In this document: in pieces, positions 33,386-45,100 of the stretch
Numbering within the stretch: the first letter of the stretch is position 1
Layout of the letters: each line of letters starts with the position of its first letter
Source of the DNA: Hydnum rufescens UP504
Taxonomy: Eukaryota; Basidiomycota; Agaricomycetes; Cantharellales; Hydnaceae
Assembly (NCBI GenBank): GCA_014904985.1
Contig: MU128911.1
Location: forward strand, 257,118 to 321,117
DNA: 64,000 nt
Direction of reading: 5' to 3'
Notes under the pieces: generated by a model
Seen by the model: the letters and a program-made list of their open reading frames with translations, nothing else
Database searches by the model: none
Told to the model about the DNA's origin: nothing
Program-made: the position numbers and the translations under genes

Positions 33386-35656
33386 ATGCTCCTCCAACCA
33401 TCCAACTACCGCCTCAGGTTCCTGCTCGCTCTTGCCAACGGTCTGATCCCATCGCTTCTAATTGGGAAAGTGCTCTCAATCACCCTTCTTCCCGTGAACG
33501 GCATCCTCCAAGTTACTGCTCTGTATCTTACAGTATGGCTTGTTGTCTTCACTGCTCGGACCAGTATACCCGATATTCTCAACTCAGAGACGCTGCCCGG
33601 TTCGGAGCAGTCTTGCCACCCGAAGTTAAAGGTCGCTGGCCCGGGAACATCGACCGACTCTTCGAGTACGGCATTACTACTTTGAGAAGGCAGACTTAGG
33701 CTAATTCACTGTTTTGGATAGATTAGGGAGAATGTACACGAACGACTACGCCCTCAAGTTCATGGATGCTTGGTTCGAGGCCCTCAATGCGGATACGATA
33801 AACCTGAGACTCTTCGGGCGAGATAATTTTTTGACCCGCGATCACAATGCGATCAAAACAATCCTCGCAACATCTTTTCCTGACTTTGAAAAGGGTGATG
33901 ATGTGAAATCCAGGTCCGTTGCCCATGGTCTTCTATCCCTTTACCTTCTAAGCCTCCATTTTCTTTCCTCGCAGCATGTGGGGCCTCTTTGGCGCTGGAA
34001 TATTTAATACCGACGGTGACGAGTGGAAAGCCCATCGTGCTCTCACGCGACCTTTCTTTGGTACAGGCCTTTCGTTCTACATTGCCTACCGTCACTAATT
34101 TCATTTCAAAATATGACAAGCCCGAGAGCGTGTCCGGGATTTTGAACATTTCGACAAATACAGTAATAAAGTGGTAGATCTCTTCCGGGGCCGTGCACTA
34201 GCGGGCGAGTCTGTTGATGTACAAGACGTGTTCGGTCGCTTCACTCTTGATGCCGCTGGTGAATTCCTCTTCGGCACGACCGAGCTGAATACCTTGGATT
34301 TTCCGCTTCCCAGACCTGGCAAAGCCCTCCTCGGACAGAAGGGCTCTTTGCCTGAGGGGGAGTACGGAGGTTTGTCAATGCGTTCGAGGAGCTTCAAGGT
34401 GTCATAAGTACACGGGGCAGGCGCTCCTGGATCTGGCCCCTGTACGAGTTGTTCGGAGATGCGACGAACCCGCCCAATAAAATGATCGATGATTGGGTTA
34501 GCAAATTTCCTCAAGCATCCCATGTCACTCTATCTAATGGTTATATCAATTATGTAGGTCGCACCTCTAATACGCAAGGCCTTGGAGGAAAAGAAAAAGA
34601 GGGGATCTCAGAAGATGAGTGTCGAGGATGGCAGCTTAACTGACCATCTCGTGGATTCGACGGAGGATGGGAAACTCATCCGCGATGAGGTGCACCTTCA
34701 TGTTGAACCCTGCTCCACGACCCTAACTTGATTCTTCTCCATAGCTTATTAACATCCTTCTCGCATCTCGTGATACTGCAAGTCCATTCGTTATTGCTTT
34801 ATGATGGTGACTACTCACCTAGTGTCATCAATCCCTTAGACCGCCACACTCCTGACCTTCACATTGTACATGCTATCACAACATCCTGAAGCTACCAAAA
34901 AGCTTCGTTCCGAGGTAATCGCGGCTGTCCCAGAAGGACCTCCGACCTTCGATGATGTCCGGAGCCTGAAATATCGTGAGTTACTTGACCCCCGCGCATA
35001 TTGACGATATCAATCCCTCTCCCGGTCCGCACGCAGTACGAGCTTGCTTGAATGAGACTCTACGTTTGTTTCCACCAGTGGCTAACAACGTTCGAGCTTC
35101 CGCGCGCCCTTCGGTTTTGCCCGGCTCCCCTGGATCTAAGCCAATATACGTGCCGGAGAATGTCAACGTGACCTATTCCGATATGCTCATGCAGCGCCGC
35201 AAGGATCTCTGGGGAGACGACGCGCTCGAATTCAATCCCGAGCGTTGGATCGATCCTGAGCGACTGAAAATCATGACCTCCGATCCGTTCAAGTTTGTTC
35301 CTTTCAATGCAGGACCTCGTATCTGTCTCGGCCAGGTGGGTTATCATATGTATCATGTACGGGATCTGCTCATATTGATTCCGAGTAGAACTTCGCGTAC
35401 AATGAGGCTAGTTTCTGTCAGTGAAATTTCCCGCGGGCCTTCTATGTTCTAGACTTGTCCTGACGCGAGACCGAAATAGTGATGGTTAGGCTGCTCCAGG
35501 TATTCGATCACTTTGAGCTGCCATCAGGAGGATGGTCCTCCTGGTTCCATCCCCCCAGTGGCTTGGCAAAATCAGCCTGGCCGGGCCCCCGTCGAAAAGG
35601 TGTGGCTGCGAAATTCAATCACCCTCTTTGCGAAGGTCGGTATTCTGGCCATTTAA
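33386..35656 (+). CDS. Cytochrome P450, CYP63-like
   Basis: Membrane-bound haem monooxygenase. The ATG at 33386 starts a long hydrophobic N-terminus (RFLLALANGLIPSLLIGKVL). The family-typical RFGAVLPPEVKGRWPGN follows, joined probably by a 53-nt intron. Later motifs are FGAGIFNTDGDEWKAHRALT, then the I-helix LLASRDT-TATLLTFTLYML. The ExxR motif is in NETLRLFPP and the haem loop is FNAGPRICLGQ. The C-terminus APVEKVWLRNSITLFAKVG resembles CYP63 members of Phanerochaete, a family linked to alkane, lignin-related and xenobiotic oxidation. The I-helix has Ser where most P450s have Gly (ASRDTT for AGRDTT). The intron at 34778-34839 begins with GC. The N-terminal frame change near 33560 is either that intron or an indel. 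Confidence 0.87.
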
Positions 35657-36078
35657 AAAACATTTTGTCCTGTGATGTGCGGTGTTGACGGCAATTTTTT
35701 TTCGCGCATCCAGGGTGGTGTGTGGATTCGGATGCACATAGCCAACAACGCGTGATCCGGAACAGGGCGTGTGCATATGTGAAGAGCCCAGGTTATATCC
35801 TTGGTCGTTCTTGTTTGCTTGAGTTTCGTAATGTGGACCATCACAATATTTAGTGTATCCTGGTACTGAAGTGCAATGTAATTTGATGCTGTACGAATTC
35901 AACCGTGGCTTACTGTCTAATGGTTCCAAACGTTGGCTGCCATGGAGGACCCTCGATAAGAATGCGTCAAGTATCAGTCCCATGAGTAGGAGATTGGCTG
36001 TTATAGCCTCACCGAGGCCACAGGAATGAATGCAAGTGGGAGTTGCCGTGGTCTAAGATTCCACAACTTCGAACAGCA
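35657..36078. other. Intergenic
   Basis: 0.42 kb. No gene seen. It should hold the promoter of the GPI1-like gene, whose true start may be inside it. Confidence 0.45.
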
Positions 36079-38133
36079 ATGTCCAAGCTGCGCTTCCTGT
36101 CAATAGAGCCTCTTCAACTGGATATAACGTCTGCCAAGGATTCACCTCCGCAGGACACCCTGGGCTCCAGGATGATAAAGCTTGGATCTCTAGACTTCAC
36201 GAACGAGAAACGTTCTGCCGTCGGGCAATCATCTATTCTGAGCATGGCAAGGAATGTCCAGCCTCGATGCAGAACACAGAAGTACTGAGAGCGGGTCTAA
36301 CCTAGATTAACGCCTCGAAACACCAAGTCGCAGCGTCTAGTGAGGATGAAGTTCCCCCCCAATCATCATCGCAATTGTCTTCTATGGCGAAGAAGCTGCT
36401 GAGCGCAGTGGCTACCGCATCCCTCACATTATGCGATTTGGGACTTCCGTTGTACGGTGGAACGCGTTTGAAAGATCTCTCCGCAACTTGTGAATCACAT
36501 GCCGTGGAAAATAGGACTGGACTCAATGCTTATGAGGACTTGCAGTCCAGCAGATCGATGTGCGCGCGGAGCAAGCACTCCTACTGCCGAAACAATTTTA
36601 TGTACTCAGGAGAAGCAAGCAAAGGGACCTCGCCTATGCCGCCGGCCAATATATAAAGTGAGCCTGGAATTATCTGTATTCCTTAAGCTTTCGACTGACG
36701 TCTGTCTGGAACCCAGCTTCTATAATTGTATATGGCTCATTCTAAATGACATTATCGTCGGGACGACCTTTGGGATATTTTTATGCGACAATCATGACTT
36801 CCTGGGTGGCATCCTTGGGGAATACACCTATGTATATCGGTACTGTCACCCGATGCGATATCGGTGCTCATCTGTGTTTCGCAGTATCTCACGGTGGACT
36901 TCACTCGCCAAGCGTTGATCTGGCTGGATAACTGGCCAGTCGGTTTAAAGCTGAATACCGAGCTCAGCCGTTTCTTGTGCCTTTCATTTATTGGAATTAA
37001 TGAGATTTGTAGTGGTGAGCAGACAGACTTCATCAGCGTGATATTAATTCCCAACAACCTCCTGATCCATATTCTGAAGTGATGCTATCTATGGTTATGC
37101 CGTACTTCCCACATATAATCTACGCCGTCGGATTGACTGGGCCGTTGGGGATGACAATGATCATTTCCACGGCCTCGGACTTACTCAGTATTCTTACTTC
37201 ATGCATTTACGTCTCATATTTATGTGCGGCGGGTATCTTCAGCTTGCAGTTAACCATGGCTGGTTCCCTTTTTAATCTCTTTCGAGGTGACCTCGAAGCC
37301 GACTATCCTAGTGTTGTAAAGCTGACGTTGATGATGATGCTGTAGGCAAGCGAAGGAACGTTCTTCGAAACCGCATCGATTCTTGGGACTACGATCTCGA
37401 CCAGCTTCTCTTGGGAACGATCTTGTTCACGTTACTAGCCTTTTTATTCCCCACGGTCCTCGTTTATTATCTCCTGTTTGCGCTGGCAAGTGAAGGCAAT
37501 ACACACCCCCTTCTTTTTTCTAATTGTCTTTTACCCACCGGTTCTTAGGGACACATCGGTATCGTTCTGACGCACGCCACTCTCGAAACCTGTCTTCGCA
37601 TTCATGAATCATTTTCCCCTCTTCGCCATGATGCTTCGCTTGAAGGACCCCGCCCGTCTTCCCGGTGAGTCTTGGGCGAATATTCACCTAGCGTTTTTGG
37701 CTTACGTGCGACTTGATTCAGGAGGGATATATTTTATAATGGAAGGAATGCCGCCAAAGCTTATTGTCAAGGTTATTCGAGCCAATCCGTGTTCTCTGCT
37801 AAATGAAGGATTCCATAGCTAATTGCCATCATCGTACGAATAGAATTCCCCAGTTTCATTTTCGCATATCTTTTTCCAGCACTGTACGTACTGTCTTCCA
37901 TTTCCTGACCTGTAGGGGGTTTGATTACGATCATACGCGCTACTTGTATAGTGAGAGTGTGGTCAAAGCTGTCAGCCCATTATCATCCTGTCCGATTAAT
38001 CCGATGTCTTGTAACGGGCACAGTTATCGCCCCTATCCCACGGTATTCTATCCGCTATGACATGGTCGGACACACGTCTACGGCCACGGACCAGCGAGAC
38101 CCGTCTACTCGCACGACCCTTTCTATGTATTAA
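36079..38133 (+). CDS. GPI1: GPI-GlcNAc transferase subunit, GPI1/PIG-Q
   Basis: Multi-pass ER membrane subunit of the complex that adds GlcNAc to phosphatidylinositol, the first step of GPI-anchor synthesis. The N-terminal exon (ATG 36079, [20 protein letters not shown]) is tentative. The conserved core starts at [20 protein letters not shown] and goes on as [20 protein letters not shown]. It continues in [19 protein letters not shown], then [28 protein letters not shown] and [18 protein letters not shown] one-base shift near 37594-37598 is needed to join LETCL to [18 protein letters not shown]. The C-terminal end after 37760 ([13 protein letters not shown]) is not fully resolved, so the stop at 38133 is approximate. 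Confidence 0.82.
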
Positions 38134-38195
38134 ATTATTTTATGTAGCTTCCCTCCCCTCCCGAAGACTGTTCCGGATCAAAGCGTGGCCCTCCC

Positions 38196-39552
38196 TCAAT
38201 AGCCGAGAAGAGCGCGGGCGTTAGGAATGAAAAGTCCTGATTTGATGGTGGACACCACCCAGTCTCCGAAAGTAAGGCCCCACAGTTTGGGCACAAACCA
38301 AAGACCTCCTCTCTGTGGTGTTCAAGGGTAACCAATCTCATCAGCGGAATTCGGTACGAGCGAGAGAGGAAAGGTCAACTGACAGGTCCAACTGTAATCA
38401 TGATACTCTCCTCGGAGCCTTGATACGGCTGAAAATAGGAAGCCATTAATTTAGACAAGGGCGTATGCATAAGCGCCCATATTCCGACTTACGATTGGGG
38501 GTGTCACGCCGTTGTTGATAGCGCCAAGAACATTATTGACAAGAATCTCTCCATGGGCCACGGCCGTAGTGAATTTATGCTGTTCGTTCCAATCGATAAT
38601 ATCCCCCAGGGCGAACAAATTGGCCTTACCATTCGCAAGGGGAACTTGAAGAGTGGGGAGAACTTTGACGTGACCGGACGGGGTGATGACCGAAGGATCG
38701 AATGATTTAAGGATATCGGTGTTGGGCTTCGGCCCCCGGGTGGATATGAAGAGATCCGCGGTCAATTTCTGTCCCTTGGTTGTGGTCGCCGTCGTCGTGC
38801 CTTCCGGAAGGGATTCGAGCTTGTCATCCAATACGAGATTGACGCCAAATTGCTTTACCCGCGCGACCGTCGAGTTGCGGAATTTGTCCGGATAGGCATC
38901 ATTGAGGAGCAGACTGTGGGCATGGACTATTGTCACCTCTGTCGTCGGGTACCACGCCTTCACTTCGCATGCTAGTTCTAATGAGTGAATTATTGGGGTT
39001 GAATCATTCACCGATATTGGGGGGAAAAAAAAGCAATGGATGGATTCTCACCAACACCAACTGCACCGCCTCCAACAAGTACGACGCTCTTAGCAGCTGC
39101 GAATTTTGCTCGCCACGCGCGAAGATGTTCGCGAACCTCGGCGTCGGAATCGGGGAACGCCAGGGGACCTTCCCATCTGCCGCCTGTGGCAAGGACAAGG
39201 CAGTGGTACTGGATAGACTCCCCACTCTCGAGCACGAGAGATCCATCGAGAATTTGGGTCACTTGTCCGTGAACGACCCTCCCGGCGTTGCCCTCGGTGT
39301 ATAGTTTATCGTAGGGAATGAGGGCTGTGTCTTCGAGGGAACCCTCTGGGGTGACCACCATACGGGCGGCCGCGGGTAGGTAGATGCTATATTGTCGGGT
39401 GTGATGAGCGTCAAGTTGTGCTGTTCAGGGTCAAAGTCGAGGGCAGCGCTGCTCAGTCGCCTTGCGAGGGCCGCCCCACCACTCCCGCCACCAACAATAA
39501 CGACCTCTGTTTTCTGCCTGACTGGCGTTTCTTTGGATATCGTAGAAGCCAT
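38196..39552 (-). CDS. AIF/AMID-like FAD-dependent NAD(P)H oxidoreductase
   Basis: Pyridine-nucleotide-disulphide-type flavoenzyme of the AIFM2/FSP1 group, which oxidises NAD(P)H and often reduces quinones. The ATG at 39552 opens with a Rossmann FAD motif, VVIVGGGSGGAALARRL. The second dinucleotide motif VVLVGGGAVGV lies near 39060. The FAD-binding LFALGDIIDWNEQHKF is near 38600. The last exon reads WGLTFGDWVVSTIKSG and stops at 38196. A base seems to be missing in the CCC at 39397-39399, needed to join LTLITP to SIYLPAAARMVV. No clear organelle signal is seen. It is convergent with GPI1, about 60 bp apart. Confidence 0.85.
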
Positions 39553-39730
39553 GAGGGGAGAAAGTATGGGCGGGAACCAAAGGCAGGATCATGGCTTTTA
39601 AGGGAAGTGACTGCGTGTGAAAAATTGCTGTCATTTACAATTTATATTTCCTAATGTTGACCGTTATGTAATGGGAAATGTGCAAGATCCAGCATCCCAT
39701 TGGGGTGGCTTTCCCTTGAATGAACCTTGA
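39553..39730. other. Short 5' region of the AIF-like gene
   Basis: Between the AIF-like start and the transposable element. The element lies within 190 bp of the start codon, so it may affect this promoter. Confidence 0.4.
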
Positions 39731-39741
39731 CCTCAGTGGGG
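39731..39741 (+). repeat. Left target-site duplication
   Basis: CCTCAGTGGGG, repeated exactly at 40774-40784 and directly abutting the inverted repeat. Confidence 0.65.
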
Positions 39742-40773
39742 GGTGTTTGTCGATCCTTCCGCAACCGGATGCAAATACTGTTGCTACGATGCGACTCAAC
39801 GCCAAGACCCTTAGTGGCCCAAAACCTCGAAAAAATCAAATTGCGAATTTGGTCCTAGACAGTTGGTCAAATTTTCATTAGACTGTTCCTTTTAAGCGGA
39901 TCATGGTGGTGTACTTATCGTTAGTCCCAACTTTACCAGGACCTAGTGATGCCGCGACTCAATTTTCGGCGACTTCCAGCGACGTTCAAGTGACTTCGTA
40001 CAACTTCCAAGTCACAGTCGAGTCGCAAGTTGTGACTGCTGGCACTTTCCATATGTGCATATAATATTCATTGCTCATCATCAAATAGACTGGCCTTTTC
40101 CACCAAATCAATGCAATTGACATCCCCACCGCAAAATACTGTTCAGTTTTGATTGATGAGAAGCCTGCTCCATCTGCATTTCTGTGAGGTCTGTTGTCCA
40201 GCCATCCGTGAAGTTCAGGCAATTCTTCTTCAACATAACCTTTAAGGCCTCCACAATTTTGGGTTTGAGACAACTGTGCGGCTTTGTTATTGTCTCGAAG
40301 CTTGAAGAAAAAACTGAAAGTGTGAGGATCTTGGTTTAGAAATTTGGGACTGGTGTGGGATCGAGACAATGACTATTATGAACAGTCTCCTTTGTCCAGA
40401 TGATTTACAAATTACTGTACAATGTCTACAGAGCCGGCTTGTTTTGACTTCTATCTTGTATGTACGGAAGTTGTACTTCTTTCTTTTTCAAGGCTCTGGC
40501 AACGTGTTTATCAATCTATATTACAGGCAGTTTCAGCAGTGCACATAGAATTCTAACATGCAGTAAGAGTAATGTACAGTTAATAACAATATAAATGCCA
40601 TAGAATTGATTTGGCCGGATGCTCGCGCGAAACAAATGTATGCGGCTGTAAAGGAGAGGCAATGCAGAGTGTGACAACGACGACAACGACTCATCGCAAC
40701 TACCGCTCCTTAGAAACAGGGCATCACGTGCTGTTCGGATACATCCGGTTGCGGAAGGATCGACATACGACCC
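39742..40773. mobile_element. Non-autonomous TIR element, MULE-like
   Basis: A 1032-bp element bounded by imperfect terminal inverted repeats. Left end 39742-39771 and right end 40742-40773 (reverse complement) share a perfect core of 24 bp, which starts TGTCGATCCTTCCGCAACCG and ends GATG. Weaker matching continues inward (GTTGCTACGATGCGACTC on the left, GTTGCGATGAGTCG on the right). The 11-bp direct repeat immediately outside both ends fits the 9-11 bp target duplications of Mutator-like elements. The interior has one 127-codon minus-strand frame (40369-39986) without a transposase motif, so the element looks non-autonomous. Other DNA-transposon superfamilies cannot be excluded. Confidence 0.65.
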
Positions 40774-40784
40774 CCTCAGTGGGG
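40774..40784 (+). repeat. Right target-site duplication
   Basis: Second copy of CCTCAGTGGGG, next to the right terminal inverted repeat and only 55 bp from the uL3m start codon. Confidence 0.65.
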
Positions 40785-40839
40785 ATGAAGGGTTTGTCGG
40801 AAATTGCCGAATCCGCGGATTGAATATAAACTCGCCTTC

Positions 40840-42081
40840 ATGATTCTCACACGCGTGCAGACACCGCTAAGGAGTTATGTTGCGTCTACTAGCGCTTCCG
40901 TCCTTGTCCGTCACGTCACGTCCTCTCCCGGACTTCAAGCTCAGGCCGTGAAGGGCGGATATAGTACGGAAACGACAGCGACAATATCAAAATGGACACC
41001 AACGTCTATCCGAACTGGTCTCATTGCGAAAAAGCGTGGGATGGCCGCCGTGTGGAATGATCATGGTGCTCGTGTACCCGTCACTGTTCTCCAGGCTCGT
41101 CGTGAATTCCAACTCGAATTATTTTACATCCTGACCGTTTTGGGTGTATGTAATAATAGATCGAGAACTGCCAAGTAACAAAGACCGTGGAGACGCCGCG
41201 GCATCGCAAAGAACCATATTATGGAATACAAGTTGCTGCTACGGATAAGCGACCCAAACTAGTCACCGCTACGATGCGAGGGCATTTCCGAAAAGCGGGC
41301 GTACCCCCAAAACAGATTGTCATAGAATTCCCAGTAACACAAGATGCTCTAGTGCCGGTCGGTGCGTATTTTATGCACCTTTTTCATTTTTTGGCTTCTT
41401 CCAATCGTATCGACGCCTGTCGATGTAGGCACAACACTCTCGGCCCTACATTTCGTGCCTGGTCAATTCGTGGATGTTGCAGCTAAATCGTGAGACACCC
41501 ATTTCATGCCTCGTTTTTTCCCTTCATCATTCAAGGGTTCTGCCTTTTAGCGTTGGAAAGGGTTTCTCCGGAGTGATGAAACGGTGGAACTTTGGCGGTC
41601 TTCGCGCAAGTCACGGTGTGTCCATCTCCCACCGCTCGGCCGGTTCTACCGGTGGCCATCAGGTAAATACAGCTGTTTCATCTTTCAAAATACTTCTCCG
41701 GTGTGAATCTCAATTGAACTCTTCCCTTAGGACCCCGGCCGAGTCTGGCCTGGGCAAAAGATGGCGGGGCGACTGGGTGGTGAACGTGTAACGATGCAAA
41801 ACCTTCTCGTCGTGCGCATCGATACCGTTCTCAACCTTATATTCGTAAAAGGGGCTGTGCCAGGCCCGGATGGCGGACACGTCTTCATTTCTGATGCCAA
41901 GCGGAAAATGATCTCTGAAGCTATACGAAAAACGAAGAAAGGGTTGGCAGTAGAGGAGTGTTTGCCAGCAGGCCTAGATGTGCTCCCCTTCCCTGCTGGA
42001 ACGAAGGAAATGGCGGAGAAATTACCAAAGATCGTTGTGGCCCCTACAAGAGGCAGGAACCCATTTGTGGCCTTGGATTAA
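40840..42081 (+). CDS. MRPL9: Mitochondrial large-subunit ribosomal protein uL3m
   Basis: Mitochondrial homologue of ribosomal protein L3 (Mrpl9 in yeast). The ATG at 40840 opens a Ser/Arg-rich presequence. Conserved blocks are [17 protein letters not shown] near the N-terminus, then [12 protein letters not shown] and [20 protein letters not shown]. The L3 signature is [20 protein letters not shown], followed by [11 protein letters not shown] and [20 protein letters not shown]. The first intron (41095-41159) works only as GC-AG, joining VTVLQ to IENCQ. All other junctions keep frame. The TIR element ends 55 bp upstream, so its promoter may include element sequence. Confidence 0.93.
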
Positions 42082-42164
42082 TAGACTGGCATGATTCTTG
42101 TGTATTGGGAACTGGTACAATGGGCAGATACAGGATACAGTATGGGCAGTGCAAAGAGTTAACG

Positions 42165-45100
42165 TCATTCCGGTTCTCGCCATGGCTGCTCCTCCAAGTC
42201 GGAGTTCGATGATGACGCGTCATTATCACCATTCAACACCGCCTCCATCTCTTCTGCTCCTAGGTCATCCATGACGCGCCGTGCATCGCTTAGCCTGAGA
42301 GATACAAAATCCCGACTATCTTCCGTCCCTGGTTCGGGTGCTGACCAATCTTTGGGTATACCTTTCCAGCCACCCCTGGCATGAATATAGTCTAAGAATT
42401 TCCGCCACATCTTGTCGAGAGATAGGACCGTCGGATCTCCGATGCATATTAGCAGAGCTTGTGCGCGAGTCATGGCCACTGTCGAATCCCAATGGTTCGA
42501 TACCGCACAGCGCCCCGAATATTATTGAGATGTTACTTACCATTGAACCGGGCAGGTTCTGCAACAAAGCCTAGACATGCCCTCATACTCGCACGTTTGC
42601 CCTTCGCGGTCGGGTCAGCCTCGGCCAGCTTTCTAGGGATAAAATTCTTGTTGCTTCGACCACAAGACACGATAATTACACGACGCTCCTGGGCAAGGTT
42701 GGGCAAGTTAGCACGGAGTACTGAAGGGGGATCACTCAAACTAACCTGGCCTTGGAAATCCTCGACACTCCCAACTTTAAGAATGCCAGGACGCCCTCTC
42801 TTCAACTCCGGGGTATTGATGGCAGAGAGAATTTTTCGACCTTGCTTGTGATAAGGCGTGATGACACCAATGTCATTGTCCGCTACATGGGTGGACGTGA
42901 AGATATTAGACGTGACACTTCCCGTGATCTAGCATCAACGGAATCGTACTAAGTCTCAGCTTCTGGTTTTCACGGAGTGCCTGAACGTATTGTTTGACAA
43001 CGGTGACTTCTATGGGATTGAACCACGAGGGCGATTTCTCTTCCCTATGGTCCTCCCCTATCGAGCCACAGTTAGAAAACAGAACATTCATGCGGGACTC
43101 AGGTTAGATCGCCTTACCATTCACAGCATGGAAGATGATCGGAAACCCTGGGGTAACGAGACGATCCCATCGTTCGAGGCTATTGATAATGATAGGATTT
43201 CCGCAAGGCTCTAGCTCGCCATTATAAAACCTATCGCTAGGAAACTTCAGGATTGCAGGATGGCTTCGGAAGTTCTGGACGAGTTTCACAATTCTGCGGA
43301 ATGCTGGAGTTAGAGGAGAGGGAGCGGGGGATAATAAAACACTGACATTCTTCCACGTCCCTGGGATATGTCGTACAGGGGATTCCGCAATGAGGCGCTG
43401 GAGATAACTTACGTGAAGACCCAACTTTCTTGCGTATTGGGACCGAACTATGGGGCCCAACTGCTTTGGATCTCCCGCAAGTACAACATTGGTGTGGGTC
43501 CACCGAGGGTCCTGAGCGGTATCATCACTTCAGGCTCGAGGGCCTGCCCAGCCTCGTCGATGAATATATATCGATAGTGGTCCCCACGGGATCCCGACAG
43601 CGTGAAGGACCGAAGCAGTGATGCATGTTGATATCACTACGCGATACTCTTTCAAGGCATGTAGGTCCGGAATGATGAACGATCCTTCGTTCGATTTGGA
43701 GTAAGGCAGCAGCGTCGGGGAAAGATTCGCCAAGGGCCGTGTGAGGCGATTGAGTCTAAGCAGTTGGGAAGGCATAATTCCGGACTGTCGCAACCTGTCA
43801 GCGAGAAGATCTGCCGCCGAATTGCTGGGCGCACAGGCCAACAATCGCGCCTCTGGATTGCGATCAAGAATTTGGCGCATGGCTTCGACAACGACAACAG
43901 TCTTTCCCGGTTCCAGGTCTACATCAAGTGGAATGGAATATCAGAGGCAGAAATCCCAATACATGGAGACCTTACGGTCCGAATACCACGAAAGGGACGC
44001 TTCCTGGAGTTTGACAGAGAATAGAAGCGACAGCCATCTTTTGATGGAGGATTATTGTTCAGCTGTCTATTGTACAATTGAAGGTCGTCGATAGCCATTC
44101 GAGAGTCCCCTTCGCATATCAAGAATGTGGTCTTGTGTTGGGGAAAGGATGTGAGGCGGGTTCCACGAAAAATGCAATGCTTGGTGCATGCGACGTAGTG
44201 GCGTTCGAGAGAGCGAAAATTGAACTTCATAGGCTTGGCCGTGGTATTGGAAAAATTTTTTGCTGAACCCAAGGTGTACTTTATTCCCTTCAAGACTGTG
44301 GACATATCCACAGTGCCAAGGTCTTCGTGACAGCCTTTCGAACATAAATCCTGTCGCCGATCGCAACAGAAGGCCTTCTTTCCGGCACTCCAGGAACGGT
44401 AAGTCTAGCGAATAAGATGAGACAACCTCAGAACTCGTCGTCGGAAGACTCACATGTGAAACTGTCCTTGTTAACTAACTGCTGACCTTGTCATATCATA
44501 CTCCCCAAGAGAGTTCCTAAGGCACCAGTGAGTGATTACGTTGAAGACACATACAGTACAGGGACATCTACATCATCTCAATTTCTTCAATATGCAGAAA
44601 TACGCTCCAGTGTGCAGTGTACGGTGGGACATCTGTATCCGATGAGGGAAGGAGGGCACTACTCGAACGCAGCTAATGTCTGCGAGGAATTCTGGTCTGA
44701 ACGCATGTCCCTTGAAGGTCCTCATGGGATCGGGAACTGAGGCAAGGGGACCACAAATCGAACGCCAGACAAGATTGGCTTTTTCATCCCTCGTACAGCT
44801 TGCGGTTCTCGGGGAAAACCGGCTACTTGGTTGCTGATATGGCGAGGTTGGACGTAACTTATCGAGATCATCTTTGATTGATACTACAGCTAGAACGTCC
44901 TGACAATGGTGAAAGTTCGGAAGACGCCGTTCCTACTAGCACGAAATACCAATCTGATGCGATCTTCGAAACGGCCACCGAGTCCTTTGGCCTGAAATTC
45001 AAGAGGGAGACCATAATCTCCGGGGAATCTGATCCTCCCCCTCCAAGAGGAAGGCGTAAAACTTGTGGAAAATGAGACCCCCTCCTAGTCAGATCTATGT

